Positions 8,279 through 16,853 of a stretch of 64,000 nucleotides of DNA are shown one piece after another. Under the pieces are notes generated by a model. That model was not told the DNA's origin, made no database searches, and saw only the letters and a list, made by a program, of their open reading frames with translations. The position numbers and the translations under genes are program-made. The stretch spans positions 62,001-126,000 of the forward strand of contig NZ_PSXX01000011.1 of the NCBI RefSeq assembly GCF_002931055.1, read 5' to 3'. The stretch is from Pseudoclavibacter sp. AY1H1. Its GTDB lineage: Bacteria; Actinomycetota; Actinomycetes; Actinomycetales; Microbacteriaceae. The first letter of the stretch is position 1, and every line of letters starts with the position of its first letter.

Positions 8279-9331
8279 GTGACAACAGCACCTCGGCGAG
8301 ACGACCCCGCGAGCGGGCGCTCGCGCACGACCATGAAGCAGGTCGCCTCCCTCGCAGGCGTCGGAGTGAAGACCGTCTCCCGCGTCGTCAACAACGAGCC
8401 GAACGTGTCCGCGACCACCACCGAGCGAGTGTGGAACGCCGTCAGGGCCCTGAACTACCACGTGGACCTCGCCGCCGGGAACCTCCGCAGAGCCGACGGA
8501 CGCAGCCGGACGATCGGCCTCCTGGTCGGCAGCGTCGACAACCCGTTCGCGGCCGCGATCCACCGCGCGGTGGAGGACGCGGCCCTGCACCACAGCGTGG
8601 CCGTGTTCGCATCGTCGCTCGACGACGACGCCACCCGCGAGGAGGGTGCCGTCAGCGCATTCATGCGACGGCGCGTGGACGGCCTGATCCTGACGACGAC
8701 CCAGCAGCCCACCTACCTCACCACCCTCCGCGACCGGGACATCCCGGCCGTGTTCGTCGACCGTGTCCCCCAGGGGCTCGACCTCGACGTCGTCTCGAGC
8801 GACAACCAGGCCGCGGCAGCACGGGCGACGGCGCACCTGATCGAGCACGGCCACCAGCGGATCGCGCTCCTCACCGACCGACTCTCGATCCAGACGGCCG
8901 AAGAGCGCCGTCGAGGCTTCCTCGAAGCCCTGGGTGAGGCCGGCATCCCCACACGGCTCGCCACGATCGTCACGGAGCTCCACGACGAGGAGACCTCGCG
9001 CGCGGCGCTCGGCCGACTGCTCGACTCCGAGACGCCACCGACGGCGGTCTTCAGCGCCCAGAACCTCGTCACCATCGGGGCCCTGCGCGCCCTCCGGGAG
9101 CGGGGCCTGCAGAACGAGATCGCGCTGGTCGGCTTCGATGACCTCCCACTTGCAGACCTGCTGGTTCCCGGCGTCACCGTGATCGCCCAGGACCCACAGC
9201 AGATCGGGCAGCGCGCAGCCGAGCTGCTCTTCGACCGCCTCGGCGGCGACCGTGGCCCCGCCCAGCGCGTCACCGTCCCAACCCGCCTCATCGAGCGCGG
9301 CAGCGGCGAGATCCTCGCCCCCGCCTCCTGA
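8279..9331 (+). CDS. LacI-family transcriptional regulator of the fructan/fructose locus
   Basis: 350 aa. GTG 8279 is chosen because GAAAGAAAGG lies just upstream and the protein then begins shortly before the DNA-binding domain; the frame to 8204 would start within the operator. Helix-turn-helix: MKQVASLAGVGVKTVSRVVN, followed by the hinge helix ending NLRRADG. The effector domain begins TIGLLVGSVDNPFAAAI and includes VGFDDLPLADLL, a standard PBP1-like LacI ligand domain. Expected to repress the importer operon and the secreted GH32 gene and to release DNA on binding fructose or a phosphorylated derivative (effector inferred). Probably autoregulated through the operator at 8204-8219. Confidence 0.93.
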   Translation: MTTAPRRDDPASGRSRTTMKQVASLAGVGVKTVSRVVNNEPNVSATTTERVWNAVRALNYHVDLAAGNLRRADGRSRTIGLLVGSVDNPFAAAIHRAVEDAALHHSVAVFASSLDDDATREEGAVSAFMRRRVDGLILTTTQQPTYLTTLRDRDIPAVFVDRVPQGLDLDVVSSDNQAAAARATAHLIEHGHQRIALLTDRLSIQTAEERRRGFLEALGEAGIPTRLATIVTELHDEETSRAALGRLLDSETPPTAVFSAQNLVTIGALRALRERGLQNEIALVGFDDLPLADLLVPGVTVIAQDPQQIGQRAAELLFDRLGGDRGPAQRVTVPTRLIERGSGEILAPAS

Positions 9332-9418
9332 CGAGGCCATCACCCCCTCCCGTCGAGGTTGACGCCAATCGACTCTTGCTTTGTCCGGTGGACAGTCTCT
9401 AGCATCGCTCGAAATGGA

Positions 9419-9434
9419 TTGACATCGTTGTCAG
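9419..9434. promoter_or_regulatory. Second LacI operator, before the secreted GH32 gene
   Basis: TTGACATCGTTGTCAG matches the palindrome at 8204-8219 at 14 of 16 positions. It lies 46 nt upstream of ATG 9481. The TTGACA it contains could be the -35 element, so repressor binding would cover the promoter. The remaining spacer after lacI (from 9332) shows no other clear signal. Confidence 0.7.
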
Positions 9435-9480
9435 TCCAGTCCGTTGCATTCGACGCACTGAGAAGAAATCGAGCGAATCC

Positions 9481-12396
9481 ATGACATCGACGTCACCGAG
9501 ACACCCGAGAAGGACGCGGAAGGCTCTCGCCGCGCTGGCAGCCACCAGCATCGCGTTCGCCGTCCTCGCCGGCACAGCCGCCACAGCCACCGCCGAGGAG
9601 TCGGCCGAGGCGGGACAGGAGCAGTTCCGCCCGCAGTTCCACTTCTCCCCCGAGAAGAACTGGATGAACGACCCCAACGGCATGGTGTACGTCGACGGCA
9701 TCTATCACCTCTACTACCAGCACAACCCAGAGGGCACACGCTGGGGGAACATGAGCTGGGGCCACGCGACCTCCACCGACCTCATGCACTGGGAGGAGCA
9801 GCCGCTCGCACTCCCCCAGACCTTCGACGATTCCGGAGTCGCGATCGAGGACATCTTCTCTGGCTCCATCGTCGTCGACGAGACCAACAGCTCCGGTTTC
9901 GGGACCGGAGACGAGCCCCCGCTCGTCGCCATCTACACGAGCGCATACACCCAGGATCATCCGACTCACCCCGGGATCCAGGCCCAGTCGCTCGCCTACA
10001 GCAATGACGGCGGATACACCTGGACGAAGCACGAGGGCAACCCCGTCTACGACCGCGGCTCCGCCAACTTCCGAGACCCGAAGGTCTTCTGGTACGACGG
10101 TCCGGCCGGTGCGTACTGGGTCATGGCGGCCGTCGAGGCGGTCGACCACAAGGTGATCCTCGCGAAGAGCACCGACCTGCGCTCCTGGGAGCACCTCTCG
10201 GAGTTCGGGCCCGCGAACTCCACGGAGGGCATCTGGGAGTGCCCGGAGCTCTTCGAGCTGCCCGTCGACGGCAACCCGGATGAGACGAAATGGGTCATGG
10301 TCGTCAATCTCAACCCGGGTGCCGTGGCTGGCGGCAGCGGGGGCCAGTACTTCGTCGGCGACTTCGACGGCACCGAGTTCACCAGCGAGACCACCGTCGA
10401 GCCAGGCACCACGGCAGAAGGAACCCCGTTCGCGACCTTCGACGGCGGAGACTTCAGCGGGTGGACCGTCACCAACGAGTCCGGGAACGAGGCCGATGGC
10501 CCGTGGGGGCTTGCACCGGCGGCCGGGACGCTGCCGGGCCAGGGCCCCGTCAAGGGCACCATCGGAGCCGGCTTCGCGAACGGCTTCCACGGCGGAGACT
10601 GGCCGGTGGGCTCGCTCGAGTCCCCGCAGTTCACGATCGAATCCGACGTCATCAACCTGCTCGTCGGCGGAGGCAACCACCCGCACGTGGACGGCTCGCA
10701 GCTCGGGAACGAACCGCCGGCGGGCACCACCGTCTTCGACTTCGAGCTCGCCGATGGCGAGACCCTCCTCGGCTCAGGCTGGGAGGCGACGGGCGACTTC
10801 GCCCTCGACCCGGCACGCAGTCCCTCGACGACGAGCGGCGAGTACGCGCTCGGCGACAAGCGCGTCAACACGTGGGAGGGCGGGCCGCTCGGAGACGACA
10901 ACACGGGCACGATCACGTCGCCCTCCTTCACGCTCGACGGCGATTTCGCTTCCTTCCTCGTCGGCGGGGGCAACCGCACCGACGGCACCCTCCAGGTCGA
11001 GCTGCTCGTCGATGGCAGCGTCGTGCGCACGCAGACCGGCGCCAACGCCGGGCAGATGACATGGCAGTCGTGGGACATCAGCGAGTTCGCCGGCAAGGAT
11101 GCGCAGCTCCGCGTTCGAGACGAGGCGACAGGCGGCTGGGGGCACCTCACCTTCGATCACCTCGTGATCGGCGACGAGCCCTCGCAGCTTCGCTCGGAGG
11201 AGACCGCGGTCAACCTCATCGTCGACGGCGAAGTCGTGCGCACGGCGACCGGCAGGAACAGCGAGACGCTCGACTGGTCGAGCTGGGACGTCTCCGACCT
11301 CCGCGGACAGCAGGCCACGATTCAGGCGGTCGATCAGAACAGGTCGGGCTGGGGCCACCTGATGCTGGACCAGATCATGTTCGCCGACACGAGCGTCCCA
11401 TCGACGCTCGAGAGCTACGACTGGCTCGACTGGGGCCGCGACTACTACGCGACGGTCTCGTACTTCGGCACCCCGGACGGGAGCCGGATCATGCAGGGCT
11501 GGATGAACAACTGGGATTACGCCAACGACATTCCCACCTCGACGTGGCGCAGCTCGATGACGCTCCCGCGCGAGGTCGTCCTGACCTCGACTCCAGCGGG
11601 ACCGCGCCTCAAGCAGCAGGTCGTCCCCCAGGTCGCTGAGCAGCTCGACGTGGCAGGCGCGGCCACGCGCACGGACGTCGCCCTCAATGGCGCGGTGGAT
11701 CTCGGGCTCTCGGGAGACGTCGTGAAACTCGAGGTGACCCTGGAACCGGGCGAGGCGCAGCGGGCGGGAATCACGGTCTTCGGGGACGCCGAGTCGGGAA
11801 CCCGCATCGGCTACGACGCCGCGCAGGGACGCCTGTTCGTCGACCGGACGAACTCCGGCGACGTCGACTTCCACCCCGCCTTCGCATCGGTGGAGGATGC
11901 GCCGGTCGCCCTCGACGACGACGGCTCGGTTACCTTCTCCCTCTACCTGGATCGCGCATCCGTCGAGCTCTTCACGGCGGACGGGATGGTGACCATCACC
12001 GATCAGGTGTTCCCGAACGAGGGCGCGGACGCCATCACCGCCTGGTCCGAGGGCGGAGCGGCGACGCTACGACGCATCACCGTCACGCCGGTCACGCCGA
12101 CGATGTGGCAGGAGCCCGGACCCGTCGTTACCCCGCCGACCGCGACGGCCACGGCAGCTCCGACCGGGGGCGCCACGCCCTCGCCGTCAGCCACCTCCGC
12201 ATCCACATCCGCACCCACGTCCACGTCCGCACCCACATCCACGCCTCAGGGTGGATCGGACACCGGGACGCCGACTCCGGAGGGGCTGGCGTCGACCGGC
12301 GCGGACTTCCCCCTGGCGGCGGTCCTCTTCGGCCTGGCGCTTGTCGGCGGCGGAGCGGTGCTGGGTGCTCGACGACTCGGTCGCCGAGGTCAGTAG
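9481..12396 (+). CDS. Secreted, cell-wall-anchored GH32 fructanase (levanase-like) with nested inserted modules
   Basis: 971 aa exoenzyme. Signal peptide about residues 1-38 (basic start, then ALAALAATSIAFAVLAG). GH32 residues: D64 in WMNDPNG, D199 in NFRDPKVFW, E253 in IWECPELFEL. After about residue 313 the propeller is interrupted by a 325-residue insert and resumes near 641 (YDWLDWGRDYYATVSYFG). The insert holds two copies of a beta-sandwich-like module, one apparently nested in the other: first half about 313-415, complete module about 416-574, second half about 575-638. Both copies share LVGGGN, VDGxVVRT, SWD and GWGHL. The C-terminal GH32 sandwich includes LDRASVELF. A Pro/Thr/Ser linker, LASTG at 936-940, a membrane segment and a basic tail follow, typical of sortase-E-type anchoring. 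Probable LacI control from 9419-9434. Confidence 0.92.
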   Translation: MTSTSPRHPRRTRKALAALAATSIAFAVLAGTAATATAEESAEAGQEQFRPQFHFSPEKNWMNDPNGMVYVDGIYHLYYQHNPEGTRWGNMSWGHATSTDLMHWEEQPLALPQTFDDSGVAIEDIFSGSIVVDETNSSGFGTGDEPPLVAIYTSAYTQDHPTHPGIQAQSLAYSNDGGYTWTKHEGNPVYDRGSANFRDPKVFWYDGPAGAYWVMAAVEAVDHKVILAKSTDLRSWEHLSEFGPANSTEGIWECPELFELPVDGNPDETKWVMVVNLNPGAVAGGSGGQYFVGDFDGTEFTSETTVEPGTTAEGTPFATFDGGDFSGWTVTNESGNEADGPWGLAPAAGTLPGQGPVKGTIGAGFANGFHGGDWPVGSLESPQFTIESDVINLLVGGGNHPHVDGSQLGNEPPAGTTVFDFELADGETLLGSGWEATGDFALDPARSPSTTSGEYALGDKRVNTWEGGPLGDDNTGTITSPSFTLDGDFASFLVGGGNRTDGTLQVELLVDGSVVRTQTGANAGQMTWQSWDISEFAGKDAQLRVRDEATGGWGHLTFDHLVIGDEPSQLRSEETAVNLIVDGEVVRTATGRNSETLDWSSWDVSDLRGQQATIQAVDQNRSGWGHLMLDQIMFADTSVPSTLESYDWLDWGRDYYATVSYFGTPDGSRIMQGWMNNWDYANDIPTSTWRSSMTLPREVVLTSTPAGPRLKQQVVPQVAEQLDVAGAATRTDVALNGAVDLGLSGDVVKLEVTLEPGEAQRAGITVFGDAESGTRIGYDAAQGRLFVDRTNSGDVDFHPAFASVEDAPVALDDDGSVTFSLYLDRASVELFTADGMVTITDQVFPNEGADAITAWSEGGAATLRRITVTPVTPTMWQEPGPVVTPPTATATAAPTGGATPSPSATSASTSAPTSTSAPTSTPQGGSDTGTPTPEGLASTGADFPLAAVLFGLALVGGGAVLGARRLGRRGQ

Positions 12397-12407
12397 CAAG
12401 AGCCTCC

Positions 12408-12438
12408 CGGCGATAGGGCCCGGCGGGCCCTATCGCCG
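12408..12438. terminator. Hairpin, 14-bp perfect stem
   Basis: Arms 12408-12421 and 12425-12438 are perfect inverted repeats with a 3-nt loop (GGC). It lies 11 nt after the GH32 stop and upstream of a second, longer hairpin. There is no T-run, as is common for actinobacterial terminators. Likely ends the GH32 transcript. Confidence 0.6.
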
Positions 12439-12442
12439 ATCA

Positions 12443-12496
12443 CTGCCCGGCGTTTCGCCCTCTGAGACCGCTCCCAGAGGGCGAAACGCCGGGCAG
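12443..12496. terminator. Long perfect hairpin, 22-bp stem, between convergent genes
   Basis: Arms 12443-12464 and 12475-12496 are perfectly complementary over 22 bp around a 10-nt loop (AGACCGCTCC). It lies between the stops of the secreted GH32 gene (plus) and the GH35 gene (minus) and can act in both directions. The stem is longer than usual for a simple terminator, and no T-run follows. Confidence 0.65.
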
Positions 12497-12555
12497 CGTC
12501 GCAGACGGGCGGGCGCAGGGGCCGGCGGGTGTGCGGGGCGCGGGGCGGACCCCGG

Positions 12556-14358
12556 TTACTCCTCGAGGGGGCCGAGCGTGGCCTGCGCGACGAAGCGAGC
12601 GACGGGAGACGCCGTCACCTCGAGCTCGACGATCGCGACCGTGTTGACGCCGGCGCGGAGCACCGAGCCCGGCACGTAGAGCGTCTGCTGCGGTCCGCTG
12701 CGCCAATAGCGCCCGAGCAGGAACCCGTTCACCAGGGCGTACCCCTTGCCCCACTCGGCGGTGTCGAGGTAGAGGTCGCTCGGCGCTTCGAGCTCGAACT
12801 CGCCGCGAAGCCCGGTGAGCCCGAGCGGCGTCTCGGGATGAGCCAGTGGCGCGGATGCATCGGCCGCAGCAAGAGCAGCACCACCGGCGCCGGGTGCGCT
12901 GGTGAGCGCCGAGCCGATCGCGATTCCGGCCTCTGCGACGTCGATGGGCGTCGCCGTCCACCCTTCGAGGGGAGCCCCGTCGAGGAGCGGCGTGCCGATG
13001 ATGCCCTTTTCCTCGCCGATGCGCTCGGCGTAGTTGACGCGACCCTGCTCCTCCACGAGCACGCGCAGCCGCGTCCCGGCGGGCACGACGATCGACGTCT
13101 CGTGGAGGGTGCGCGATAGCGTGCCGAAGGGGACGCCGTCGATGGAGAGCCACGCGAAGTCGCGCACGTCCTCGAACTCCAGCAGGCGGGGTGCGGATGC
13201 GCGCGGCAGCTCGGTCTCGTAGGCGACCAGGGCGCTCAGATGCTGCAGGGCATCGAAGGTCGGGGGCGTCGTGTGGCGTTCGGGACTGACGGGCGGGAGC
13301 CACGCATCCGGAGCCACGACGGAGAGCGGCACCTCGAACTCGGAAGCTGGGACCGCGAGCGCGGGGGTCTCCGCCGGCACATCGGCGTACTTCGCGATGA
13401 CGTCCCTGAACGCGAAGAACTTCGGGGTGGGGTTCCCTGCCTCGTCGAGCGGCGCGTCGTAGTCGTAGGAGGTCGTGATGGGCAGGTACCTGCCCTTGTG
13501 GTTCGCCCCGTTGGTGAGGCCGAAGTTGGTGCCACCGTGGACCATGTAGAAGTTCACGGAGGCGCCTGCGGCGAGCAGCGCGTCGAGCTCGCGAGCCGCA
13601 TCCTCGACGCTCGTCGTGTGATGGAAGGCGCCCCACCAGTCGAACCAGCCGTCCCAGAACTCGGCGCACATGAGCGGGCCGGTCGGCTGGTGGCGCCGCA
13701 GGGTGGCGAGGCGCTCCTCGGCGCGCGACCCGAACGAGCCGGTGAGGTGCACGCCGTCGACGCTGCCGTCGCTCAGCATCTGGTCGGTGGGCTGATCGAT
13801 CGTCGTGAGCGGCACCGTGATGCCAGCCTCGCGGGTGACCTCGACGAGCCGCTCGAGGTAGGCAGTGTCGTTGCCGTAGGCGCCGTACTCGTTCTCGATC
13901 TGCACGAGCACCACGGGGCCGCCGACGTCGATCTGCCGCGGCGCGACGATGTCGTAGACGCGCTGCAGGTAGGTCTCGACCTCGTGCAGGTAGCTAGGTT
14001 CCGAGCGTCGCAGCCCCACCCCGGGCATCGCGGTGAGCCACGTCGGGAGCCCGCCGTTGTGCCATTCCGCGCAGATGTAGGGGCCTGGGCGCACGATGGC
14101 GTGCATCCCCTCGGCCGCGATCAGGTCGAGGAACCGGCCGAGGTCGTTCCAGCCGGTCGCATCCCACTCCCCCTTGCGGGGCTCGTGGGCGTTCCAGGCG
14201 ACGTAGGTCTCGATCGTGTTGAGGCCCATGAGCTTGGCCTTGTGGATGCGGTCGGCCCACTGCTCGGGATGCACGCGGAAGTAGTGCAGCGCCCCGGAGA
14301 GCACGCGGTGGGGTTCGCCGTCGAGGAGGAAGTGCTCTTCGCCGATCTCGAAGGTCAT
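12556..14358 (-). CDS. Beta-galactosidase, glycoside hydrolase family 35
   Basis: 600 aa with the GH35 fold. N-terminal FLLDGEPHRVLSGALHYFRV and NTIETYVAWNAHEP are family signatures; the acid/base Glu is in VQIENEYGAYG and the nucleophile Glu in CAEFWDGWFDWWG. C-terminal beta-sandwich domains follow (DLYLDTAEWGKGYALVNGFL). ATG 14358 has AGGAG upstream. There is no signal peptide, so it should cleave beta-galactosides inside the cell. It is the last gene of the minus-strand run kduD-kdgA-kdgK-GH35 (67 nt after kdgK), which suggests it handles galactose side-chains co-imported with uronate-containing oligomers such as pectin fragments; this is inference. Confidence 0.92.
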   Translation of the reverse strand: MTFEIGEEHFLLDGEPHRVLSGALHYFRVHPEQWADRIHKAKLMGLNTIETYVAWNAHEPRKGEWDATGWNDLGRFLDLIAAEGMHAIVRPGPYICAEWHNGGLPTWLTAMPGVGLRRSEPSYLHEVETYLQRVYDIVAPRQIDVGGPVVLVQIENEYGAYGNDTAYLERLVEVTREAGITVPLTTIDQPTDQMLSDGSVDGVHLTGSFGSRAEERLATLRRHQPTGPLMCAEFWDGWFDWWGAFHHTTSVEDAARELDALLAAGASVNFYMVHGGTNFGLTNGANHKGRYLPITTSYDYDAPLDEAGNPTPKFFAFRDVIAKYADVPAETPALAVPASEFEVPLSVVAPDAWLPPVSPERHTTPPTFDALQHLSALVAYETELPRASAPRLLEFEDVRDFAWLSIDGVPFGTLSRTLHETSIVVPAGTRLRVLVEEQGRVNYAERIGEEKGIIGTPLLDGAPLEGWTATPIDVAEAGIAIGSALTSAPGAGGAALAAADASAPLAHPETPLGLTGLRGEFELEAPSDLYLDTAEWGKGYALVNGFLLGRYWRSGPQQTLYVPGSVLRAGVNTVAIVELEVTASPVARFVAQATLGPLEE

Positions 14359-14425
14359 GTGAGCAGACTCCTGTCTTCTGTCTTCGCTGACATCGGGGGG
14401 GGGTGTTGAGAGGAACCGGGGTGGA

Positions 14426-15373
14426 TCAGCGTTGGACGGCGTCGCCGACGCCGTCCACGAGCTCGCGCAGGTCACCCCAGCTCGGCAGCGACTCCCAGTC
14501 GCCGTCGCTGCGGCAGGCGCTGGCTCCGCACGCGGCGGCCGTCAGCATGCGCTGCTCGAGGGGCGCCCCACGCGTGAGCTCGACGAGGTAGCCGGCCGCG
14601 AAGGCATCGCCGGCGCCGACCGTGTCGACGACGTCGACCGCGAAGGCGGGCACCTCGGCCTCGAGGTCGCCGTCGACGCCGGACGCGCCGTGCTCGCCGC
14701 GCTTGATGACGGCCTGCCGGGGACCGAGGGCCTGCAGGGCGCGGGCCTGCTCGATCGGGGATGCCTCGCCGACGAGCATGGCGGCCTCGTCGTCTCCGGC
14801 GAAGACGATGTCGCTGAGCGCGGCGAGCTCGCGGTAGCGGGGAGCCGCGGCCTCGGCCGACCACAGCTTGCTGCGGTGGTTGACGTCGAACGACACGATC
14901 ACGCCGTGTTCGCGAGCGAGGCGGACGGCGCTGAGCACCGTCTCGGCGGCGCTGTCGCTGAGGGCGAGGCTGATGCCCGTGACGTGCAGGACCTGGGCGC
15001 CCACAATGGCCTCGCTTGGGACGTCGGCCGGCGTGATGCGGCTGCCGGCGAGTCCGCCGCGGTAGTAGGTGACGCGGCTGCGGCCCGGACGGGGCCGGTC
15101 CTTGAGCATGATTGCGGTCGGTGCATCCGCGTCGACCGTCTCGTGCAGCTGCACCTGTTCGGCCCTGAGGGCGCGGAGGATGCGCCTGCCGACGGCGTCA
15201 TCGCCGACCCGGCCGATCCACGCGGCCTCGACGCCGAGTCTGGCGGCGGCGATCGCGACGTTGCTCTCTGCACCGCCGAAGCTCATCTCGGCGTCGGACT
15301 GCAGGTCGAAGCCGCCGGCCCGGCGCGCGATCACCAGCCCGAGCGCCTCCCCGATCGTGACGATGGCGCTCAC
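14426..15373 (-). CDS. kdgK: 2-keto-3-deoxygluconate kinase (PfkB family)
   Basis: 315 aa; phosphorylates KDG to KDPG, the substrate of the aldolase encoded just upstream. PfkB features: MSFGGAESNVAIAAARLG near the N-terminus and the catalytic DTVGAGDAFAAGY near the C-terminus. SRVTYYRGGLAGSRI is typical of the KDG-kinase branch (YYR). The GTG start at 15373 overlaps the aldolase stop (GTGA). Gene order kduD, kdgA, kdgK supports the assignment over fructokinase. Confidence 0.88.
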   Translation of the reverse strand: MSAIVTIGEALGLVIARRAGGFDLQSDAEMSFGGAESNVAIAAARLGVEAAWIGRVGDDAVGRRILRALRAEQVQLHETVDADAPTAIMLKDRPRPGRSRVTYYRGGLAGSRITPADVPSEAIVGAQVLHVTGISLALSDSAAETVLSAVRLAREHGVIVSFDVNHRSKLWSAEAAAPRYRELAALSDIVFAGDDEAAMLVGEASPIEQARALQALGPRQAVIKRGEHGASGVDGDLEAEVPAFAVDVVDTVGAGDAFAAGYLVELTRGAPLEQRMLTAAACGASACRSDGDWESLPSWGDLRELVDGVGDAVQR

Positions 15374-16011
15374 GTGCGGCCGACCTTGGCGGCGCTCACG
15401 CGGGTCGCGATGTCGGCCGCCGCGCGGGCTGCCTCGGCGACCGCGTCTGCACCCTGGTCGAGCAGCTTCGAGCTGCCGAGCCAGCTTCCGCTCGCGGCGA
15501 AGACCGCCGGGTGCTCGAGGTGCTCGGCGAGGTTGGCGATGCTGATGCCGCCGCTCGGCATGAACGTGATGCCGCGGAACACGGAGGCATACGTGGTGAG
15601 CAAGGACAGCCCGCCGAAGTTGCCCGCCGGGAAGAGCTTGAGCTGCGACAGCCCGAGGTCGCGGGCCGCCGTGATGTCGCTCGGCGTGAGCGTTCCCGGG
15701 AGGATCGGAACGTCTGCGTGCTGCGCGACTCGGACGACCTCCGCCGACAGTCCGGGCGAGACGAGGAACTGCGCCCCCGCATCCAGCGCCTGCTTGGCCT
15801 GCTCGGTGTCGAGCACGGTGCCAGCACCCACGATGAGGTCGGGGCGCCCCGCGATGTGGCGCAGTGCATCCAGTGCCCCGTCGCCGCGCAGTGCGATCTC
15901 GACGATGCCGATGCCGCCCGCGACGAGACCGTCGGCGAGCGCCTCGGCCTGCGCCTGCGTGCTCGGCGTTGAGAGGGGAACGACGGAGTGGCCCTCGAAC
16001 AGGGCGCTCAT
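15370..16011 (-). CDS. kdgA: 2-keto-3-deoxy-6-phosphogluconate aldolase
   Basis: 213 aa class I aldolase of the KDPG/KHG family; splits KDPG to pyruvate and glyceraldehyde-3-phosphate. The family Glu lies in GIGIVEIALRG, followed by VGAGTVLD and FLVSPGL, and the Schiff-base Lys is in LSQLKLFPAGN. FMPSGGIS forms the phosphate site. ATG 16011 overlaps the kduD stop (ATGA); an ATG 12 nt further up is less likely because of that coupling. Length is normal for the family. Confidence 0.92.
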   Translation of the reverse strand: MSALFEGHSVVPLSTPSTQAQAEALADGLVAGGIGIVEIALRGDGALDALRHIAGRPDLIVGAGTVLDTEQAKQALDAGAQFLVSPGLSAEVVRVAQHADVPILPGTLTPSDITAARDLGLSQLKLFPAGNFGGLSLLTTYASVFRGITFMPSGGISIANLAEHLEHPAVFAASGSWLGSSKLLDQGADAVAEAARAAADIATRVSAAKVGRT

Positions 16012-16757
16012 CGTGCGAGCCATCCGCCGTCGACGGGGAGGACGACGCCCGTGACATAGGCAGCGGCCGGGCTCGCGAGGAACACGGCGGCACCGCCGAG
16101 GTCTTCTGCCTCGCCCCAGCGACCCGCGGGGATGCGCTCGAGGATGGACCGCGAGCGGTCGCTGTCTTCGCGCAGCGCCTCGGTGTTGTCGGTCGCGATG
16201 TAGCCGGGGGCGATCGCGTTGACGGTCACGCCGCGGGATGCCCACTCGTTGCTGAGGGCGTGGACGAGGCCCGCGATGGCCGACTTCGACGCCGTGTACC
16301 CGGGCACGTTGATGCCGCCCTGGAAGCTGAGCAGGCTGGCGGTGAAGATGATGCGCCCGTTGCCGCGTTCGACCATTGCCGCGCCAACGATCTGGCTGAG
16401 CACGAACTGGCTCGAGAGGTTCACCTGGATGACCTCGTCCCACCAGTCGAGGGAGTGCTCGGCGGCGGGCGCGCGGCGGATGGTGCCTGCGTTGTTGACG
16501 AGGATGTCGGCGTGCTTCACGGATGCGCCGAACTGCTCGACGGCGGCACGGTCGGTGAAGTCGACGCCGTGGCCCTCGAAGCTGCGGCCGAGCGAGCGGA
16601 CACGCGCCCCGACTTCGCCGCCGTCGGCTTCCTGCTGGGAGGACGCGGCGATGATGTCCGCCCCCGCCTCAGCGAGTGCCGTGGCGATGCCGAGGCCGAT
16701 GCCGCGGCGGGCGCCGGTGACGACCGCGGTCTTTCCAGTGAGGTCGAAGCTGGTCAT
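16008..16757 (-). CDS. kduD: 2-deoxy-D-gluconate 3-dehydrogenase / DKI-II reductase (SDR)
   Basis: 249 aa classical short-chain dehydrogenase. The nucleotide-binding motif TGARRGIGLGIA, NNAG, a Ser in the FTASLLSFQGG segment and the catalytic Tyr-Lys in YTASKSA are visible, with a C-terminal VLPVDGGWLAR. KduD reduces 2,5-diketo-3-deoxygluconate, made by KduI, to KDG. ATG 16757 is preferred for its GAAAGGG upstream; an in-frame start at 16811 would reach into the divergent promoter. First gene of the operon and divergent from kduI, as in many pectin/uronate loci. Confidence 0.9.
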   Translation of the reverse strand: MTSFDLTGKTAVVTGARRGIGLGIATALAEAGADIIAASSQQEADGGEVGARVRSLGRSFEGHGVDFTDRAAVEQFGASVKHADILVNNAGTIRRAPAAEHSLDWWDEVIQVNLSSQFVLSQIVGAAMVERGNGRIIFTASLLSFQGGINVPGYTASKSAIAGLVHALSNEWASRGVTVNAIAPGYIATDNTEALREDSDRSRSILERIPAGRWGEAEDLGGAAVFLASPAAAYVTGVVLPVDGGWLAR

Positions 16758-16792
16758 AGCGACCCTTTCGCGTGAGGCCAGGTCCACCTGGC

Positions 16793-16805
16793 GGAACTCG
16801 GTTTC
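16793..16805. promoter_or_regulatory. Candidate IclR/KdgR-type site between kduD and kduI
   Basis: GGAACTCGGTTTC (minus strand GAAACCGAGTTCC) is an imperfect inverted repeat with half-sites GAAAC and GTTCC around three bases, similar in style to IclR-family sites of the form GAAAC-N3-GTTTC. It lies in the 96-nt divergent spacer between kduD and kduI. TACTAT at 16813-16818 could be a -10 for kduI. Weak evidence, position-based. Confidence 0.3.
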
Positions 16806-16853
16806 ATTCACCTACTATAGACGTGCCACGAACGAATCACGAGAGGAACTCCC

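Noticed and set aside
13240-14409. 389-codon open frame opposite GH35
   Set aside because: Mirror frame; GH35 catalytic motifs lie on the minus strand.
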